Shown in pieces: positions 58,927 to 64,000 of a stretch of 64,000 bases of DNA; position 1 is the first letter of the stretch; each line of letters begins with the position of its first letter. Position numbers and translations under genes: made by a program. This DNA comes from Whitmania pigra (Eukaryota; Annelida; Clitellata; Hirudinida; Haemopidae), in the NCBI GenBank assembly GCA_021613335.1, contig JAJTWR010000032.1:1147501-1211500 (forward strand). Reading direction: 5' to 3'. The notes beneath the pieces are model-generated. The model was not told where the DNA came from. It saw only the letters and a list, made by a program, of their open reading frames with translations, and searched no databases.

Positions 58927-60907
58927 TGAAATAACCTGGGTCCGGGAACTAGTAAGTTTTAGAGTAAGTTTATTAAGCAAGTATTCAGTTAACTGAACTG
59001 AATAATCGAAGGTAAGTGCGCCAAGGATATGAAGAACTATAGAACTGAAAGTTGTACTGAGATGTTGTTGGCCTCTTTGTCTGTCATAAAGTAGATACGA
59101 CTACGTACAAAAAGATAATGAATATTACCCCAAATATAATTAGACTCAAATCTAATTATTCTCGGCAATATAATTTTAAACATTTATTACCAAGTTTACA
59201 ACATTGCACACTTCTTAAATTTGTTCGTCCCGAACAAGCTGCTCCCCGTGATACTTCGCCTGTCGGCGATGTTTGCCACCTTCATTTTTACTCTCGGGAC
59301 ACAATCTCTCACATGGTGTTTATGCACTGCCATAATCGTGTCAATGCAAGCCCGTCCTCCTCCGGTATCTACACAATAACGCTTGATGAAAAAGATCAGC
59401 AAGACGAACAACAGTACTAAAGGCTCGCCCTGAGTCTTCGACGACCTCCGAAGGCCAGAAAGCCCGCCCTTACTGAGAACTCCACAAATGAACTCCTCAG
59501 ATATCGATCCAACCTTATCAACCACGTACTCAAGACCGCCGAGTACCTTACCGTCAACATCTCCACTCTCAGTTACAATGACATCCGTAGCTCCAACCTC
59601 CACGACATCCACAGCTGAATCGAATTCGGAAACCCCCAACTCAAGTCGATCGCCACTGCTCTCCAGGTCCATTCCCTCCACTGATTCCTCAACGCGAGGA
59701 GGCTCCACTCTAGTCTCTACCAAAGGCCCTCCCCCAATTATTTCTTCGGTTTTCTCCACAACCGACACCAACGAGGCAATCGTGCACGGAACTGGTTCAT
59801 CGGGTACTGACGTGACTTCTTTGGAGTTTGCCAAAATTTCCTTCAGCTCACCGTTGTCCTCATTCCCAACATTTATGGGTAGCTCCACTATTGGACTGCC
59901 CCCGTCAACCACAAAACTGCCCTCACTCTCCTCAGCACCGTTCTCCTCCCTCAGCTCCTTCCCCGACTCCTCACTCCATGGAAGAAACACTTTGCTTCCC
60001 AAAGTTCCTGCATCCACAATTTTCTCGGTCTCTTTCCCAACCGAAACCAGTGTGGCAATCGGGTGCATCGCTGAAGTTTTAACTGGCATGTTGCTTCTGG
60101 TGCCTGCTGGAGTCTCCTCTGGTTGACAGCTAGTGGCAGCCTTGTCGAAGGAAACCTCAGTTAATTTCTCCTGAAACTCCATTTCAGGAATCGAAGATTC
60201 TTTGATAGGTTTTCTTGTGGCGCTTTTTAATTTCCTGATTCTAATTTCCTCCTCTGCCAAGAAATTCATCACTCGCTGCTGTTGCTCGCTTAAGTCGGCA
60301 CCAAGCTTGGCCAACAATTGTATATAGCCATGGTCTTCAAATTCGTATTCGTCCACCTCATAACCATTGTCGATTATCCAAGTCTCAAGCCGTTCCATAA
60401 GTTCTTCCGTCTTCCCTTTAGGGTCCAACTTTCTTACCCTGAGTTCTCGCCTCAATTCGTAAACATTTAACTCTTCCAATACCTTGATAGTGAACATTTT
60501 TGATCTCACTCAGCTTATCCTTCGATCTTACTTGCTTTCACCTTAACCGCTCTTAACTTTACCAGATTACGAATCCCAAAGGTTTCTCGACAATCACAAT
60601 GGCCCTTGGAAATCCCACTCCTGACACCAATGAAATAACCTGGGTCCGGGAACTAGTAAGTTTTAGAGTAAGTTTATTAAGCAAGTATTCAGTTAACTGA
60701 ACTGAATAATCGAAGGTAAGTGCGACAAGGATATGAAGAACTATAGAACTGAAAGTTGTACTGAGATGTTGTTGGCCTCTTTGTGTGTCATAAAGTAGAT
60801 ACGACTACGTACAAAAAGATAATGAATATTACCCCAAATATAATTAGACTCAAATCTAATTATTCTCGGCAATATAATTTTAAACATTTATTGCCAAGTT
60901 TACAACA
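58927..60907 (-). mobile_element. SAP-frame LTR element 2 (1,981 bp, 277-bp LTRs)
   Basis: LTRs 58927-59203 and 60631-60907, flanked by ATAG (58923-58926 and 60908-60911). Same minus-strand layout, primer-binding-like site and length as element 1, but a different 4-bp target duplication, so it is an independent insertion 294 bp away. Its two LTRs differ at about three places, so it looks younger. Confidence 0.92.
59196..60509 (-). CDS. SAP-domain protein of LTR element 2
   Basis: A 437-aa frame about 98-99% identical to that of element 1 (visible changes include GVDLS/GADLS, MELQ/MEFQ, VEL/VEP, GREY/GLEY, KKGAML/KKCAML). The SAP motif, acidic middle and hydrophobic segment are all kept. Two intact copies with mostly substitutions and no frame damage suggest recent activity of the family. 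No polymerase gene lies in or near it. Confidence 0.75.
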   Translation of the reverse strand: MRSKMFTIKVLEELNVYELRRELRVRKLDPKGKTEELMERLETWIIDNGYEVDEYEFEDHGYIQLLAKLGADLSEQQQRVMNFLAEEEIRIRKLKSATRKPIKESSIPEMEFQEKLTEVSFDKAATSCQPEETPAGTRSNMPVKTSAMHPIATLVSVGKETEKIVDAGTLGSKVFLPWSEESGKELREENGAEESEGSFVVDGGSPIVELPINVGNEDNGELKEILANSKEVTSVPDEPVPCTIASLVSVVEKTEEIIGGGPLVETRVEPPRVEESVEGMDLESSGDRLELGVSEFDSAVDVVEVGATDVIVTESGDVDGKVLGGLEYVVDKVGSISEEFICGVLSKGGLSGLRRSSKTQGEPLVLLFVLLIFFIKRYCVDTGGGRACIDTIMAVHKHHVRDCVPRVKMKVANIADRRSITGSSLFGTNKFKKCAML

Positions 60908-61134
60908 ATAGTTTGCTTTACGAAGCGCTTTTGGTCGATGCTGTGATTTGTGAAAGACACGCTGATAAAAAAGATTTCTAATGCGGCGGCATGAAAAAAA
61001 TCATAAATTTCAGCAGTAAAATAAATTTTGTGCATCCAAAGAAATTTAAATTGTAGATTAAAATAGTGATGGTCATGTTTGAGCTTGCTGATCACCAATA
61101 GTTCTATTGTTTTATGTATTTTTCATTTGTTGGG

Positions 61135-61505
61135 CATATTTGATTGAACATATCGAATATGTGCAGAAAAGATTTACCAAATCCATTGCAGCAGTTCGAA
61201 ACCACTATCTCATCCGTCTCAAACTTCTCGGACTCTTCAACGACGGCGCATTATTTTAGAACCTTTTGAAATGCATTAAATTTTCTTATTAACACATGAC
61301 ACGTGGTCCTATCTTAAAACTACACTCAGACATATGCACAATGGCCCCACAAAATTCTCATTTATTAATCGTTTTATAAAAATCTGGAACTCGCTTCCCG
61401 AAGAGAGGTCAGCTAGTACTTTTTCACGTTTAAAAATTTTAGTTTCGCATGACTTCAATCGCTTTTTAATTATTGTTGAACTTTTAGTTCGAGAAAATCG
61501 ATGAT
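61135..61505 (+). mobile_element. Decayed LINE ORF2 C-terminus
   Basis: The plus strand reads LIEHIEYVQKRFTKSIAAVR, RLKLLGLFND, then after frame changes KFSFINRFIKIWNSLPEERS and STFSRLKI, ending in a stop at about 61505. These are typical Jockey/CR1-like C-terminal motifs. No RT core is present. Confidence 0.75.
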
Positions 61506-61699
61506 TTGCTTTACTGTTATATTTCTTTTGTTTCATTTTCGCTCGTCGTTGCTTTCCCACAAATGTTTCCCTCTACTTTCGTAAATGCTTTCCAAATGAA
61601 ACGCATCAAAAATTAAAAATAACGAATAACATAATTATAAAACTCCTATGAAGTATTAAAAATAAGTTTAACAGTAAACTGCTTCTACACTATTCCAGA

Positions 61700-61755
61700 A
61701 TATAATAGATATAGTAAAAGATAATAATGATAATGATAATAATAATGATAATAAT

Positions 61756-61800
<45 letters not shown>

Positions 61801-62315
61801 TAAAAATAATAATAATAATAATAATAAGTTATATCTTATAAGTTATCTTTATTATATTTATCTTTATTTTAATATAATTAATTATATTAATTATAATATT
61901 ATATATAAATATATAATATAATATTATGTAATATAATATAAATAAAATAATATAATATAATATTTTATTATTATTATTTACTATTATTACTATTAATAAT
62001 ATTACTATTACTATTATTAATTAATATTATAATATAATATAATATTATTATAATAATATACCTTGATAGTGATTATTATTATAATAATATTATATTATAT
62101 TAATAATAATTAATAATATTATTATAAAATTATTGTACTAATAATAACTAATATTAATTATTATATTATAATATTATTATAAATATATATTAATATTATA
62201 TTAATTATAATTATTATAATATTAATATTAAATTATTATAATATTTTATTATTTTATTATAATAATATTAATATTAAGAACAATAATTTTATAATAATAT
62301 TATTAATAATAATTG
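61700..62315. repeat. AT-only low-complexity block with (AAT)n
   Basis: (AAT/ATG)n at 61715-61825, then about 480 bp of almost pure A/T with many short palindromes (TAATATTA and TATAATATTA types). Confidence 0.85.
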
Positions 62316-62319
62316 AAAT

Positions 62320-62985
62320 TATTGGTGTATTTATGTAGCATCATCGGCACTATTGTGGCAACCTTTAAGCGTCGTTCAGAGGAACCCAAAATTCTAAAGT
62401 TTAGACTTTAAACCTTATTTAATATGTTTATTCACGAAAAAACATTCAATGTTCAAAAAAAGCTCAATGTGTGAATGTTTTTCAACAAAGCCACATTAAA
62501 TATATTGAGAAATATACGGTGCAAAAGAAGCGGAGTGTCCTCCCCCTCAAAATGTTTTGTTTGTAAATACTAAAAAAACATCCTAAAGAATCAGATTCGG
62601 ACAACACGACACCGTAAACAATGAAAGAAAATGTTTTCTTAGAACTGGAAAGCAGATGAGTTTCTAATTGGATTTAATAGTAAATGCCTGTTTTTAACAA
62701 AGCATAACCAGATATTATGATTTCATGTTTCACTGAACAAAGCATATTGTCTGCATTAATTTTATCCAAGCAATGAACAAAATCATGACCAAACAAACTT
62801 TATACAAGTTATTTCATAGTTGAAATAAGTTTCATAAATCAAGTATAGAATACAACATATTTTAATTTTGTCATATGCGTAGCAGATTTGAACTTATTGA
62901 CTCGATTATAATCATTACAGAAATCTGTTTCAAAGACAAAGTTAAACTAATAATTAGAAAGTTTTATTCCATTCGAATTGAGTTA
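62320..62985. other. Intergenic, 3' side of the lectin gene
   Basis: No gene recognised. It holds the 3' flank of the minus-strand C-type lectin gene. Confidence 0.4.
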
Positions 62986-62991
62986 AAATTC

Positions 62992-64000
62992 TCAAATCAA
63001 GTCCAATTCGCAGAGGACGCACTGAAATCCAGAGCAACGGACATCATCTATTCCGATACTGTACACTAATATCACACAATAAATTATGCCATCTTCAGGA
63101 GAATTTGGTTCTCCAGAATTCCAAGGAGCTGTAGATTCCAATGGCATTGCGATACCTGGAAAAGGATTCCACAGGAATGGCTGTCGTTTACCGTTAATGT
63201 ACGAATTGATTCCGGCTGTCCAAAAAAGGTACCGGTCTTGATATACTGGCAGAACTGCCAAGATATTTTTGCGACTTATTTTTAACTTGTTTAATTATTT
63301 ATTATAAAAGATTCATGTGTTTTTTAAAATGCTCATTTATGTATTGCAACATAAAAAAGTAAAAAAAATAAATACAAAGTATAATGCTTTACTCTCTGCT
63401 TTGATGTAAAGAAAAAACAGTTGTGCATCATTATTGAGATTCAAAATAACAGGATGACAGCTAGGATTCAGTGCATTGCATGCTGTTCTGGCCATGGACC
63501 AATTCCAATTGCCAATAAGGGTTTCGACACACTTGTTGCCTTCAACTAAATATGTAAATCCTTTTGGACAATCTGTTGATAAATCAGCTAAAATACATTA
63601 ATATTAATCATTTTATTTAACTAATTCAAGGTACCCTATGTCAATTAATTTTTTTTAAATTTATTCAATTCTGATCTTATTTATTTCACCAAAAATACTT
63701 TGTCATGCCTAAGGGCTAAATGTGAAGTTGTGTCTAAAAACCAAAACCAAAAATCCAAAAAAGGTACAGGTCTGGATATATTAGTAAAACTCCAATTGAT
63801 TGGAGATATTTGCAATAAATATTTGAATACATTTCGTAAATTGAGGTTTTTAAGTAATGTTGGAATAAACAGAACTCATGCTTACATGATGTAATGAACA
63901 TGAACAACTACATACAATTGAGACATTTTTGAAATCAATTAAGATTTAAAACTAACCCGTTATTGATTGGTAACCTATGCATTCTTTACTGGGGAAGCTA
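62992..64000 (-). CDS. C-type lectin domain protein, 3' exons (runs off the window)
   Basis: Three exons in matching phase 1: an edge exon 64000-63957 (reading SFPSKECIGYQSIT), then 63587-63393 and 63254-62992, which ends in a stop. The last two make a C-type lectin domain of about 150 residues. It opens DCPKGFTYLVEGNKCVETL and NWNWSMARTACNAL, and closes WNSGEPNSPEDGIIYCVIL, then DDVRCSGFQCVLCEL. The expected four disulphide cysteines are visible. In the sugar site there is no EPN/QPD (the text is GEPN without the usual Glu-Pro-Asn-Asn context) and WND is replaced by IDDV. Calcium-dependent sugar binding is therefore uncertain. The upstream part, with any signal peptide, lies outside the window. 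Confidence 0.78.

Overview
This window is nuclear DNA from an AT-rich invertebrate animal. The signs are spliced genes with GT/AG introns, AATAAA poly(A) signals, secreted lectin-like domain proteins, a tRNA-derived SINE, several non-LTR retrotransposons, LTR elements and at least five hAT-type DNA transposon lineages. I cannot name the species from sequence alone. Long trinucleotide microsatellites (ATT, ATC, GTC) recur throughout.

Layout. (1) 0.7-3.5 kb: an intronless RING-finger gene with a huge Pro/Gln/Thr minisatellite tail. (2) 5-7 kb: a (TAA)n block and a dead pogo/Tigger transposon. (3) 7.2-10.4 kb: the 3' six exons of a spliced gene for a single-pass membrane protein. (4) 10.7-38 kb: a minus-strand family of secreted PAN + F5/8C (fucolectin-like) proteins. 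Three copies look intact (11.8-13.9, 27.2-29.3 and 35.8-37.9 kb) and two are broken (24.5-25.4 and 33.3-34.5 kb). Mobile DNA lies between them: hAT elements, one inside a copia remnant, a LINE with an open RT frame, an ORF1-only LINE derivative and a solo LTR. (5) 38.4-53.6 kb: a plus-strand cluster of RING genes. It holds a pseudogene remnant, one diverged copy, a 1,670-bp tandem array (three full copies plus one truncated copy) and two more distant paralogues. (6) 54-61.5 kb: LINE remnants and two 1,981-bp LTR elements with 277-bp LTRs, each carrying one 437-aa SAP-domain frame and no polymerase. (7) 63-64 kb: the 3' exons of a C-type lectin gene.

The RING proteins share an unusual C3HC3D ligand set (Asp at the eighth position, usually CPxDR), as in the RING of the PHRF1/SCAF11 group. 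Most have a basic, NLS-like stretch before the RING. Their C-terminal tails differ greatly and are partly built of in-frame repeats. Both this family and the PAN/F5-8C family show tandem duplication, and the lectin copies are sequence mosaics. I infer a fast-evolving multigene region, but nothing in the sequence proves a shared pathway. The best candidates for something undescribed are the amplified C3HC3D RING cluster and the SAP-domain LTR element.
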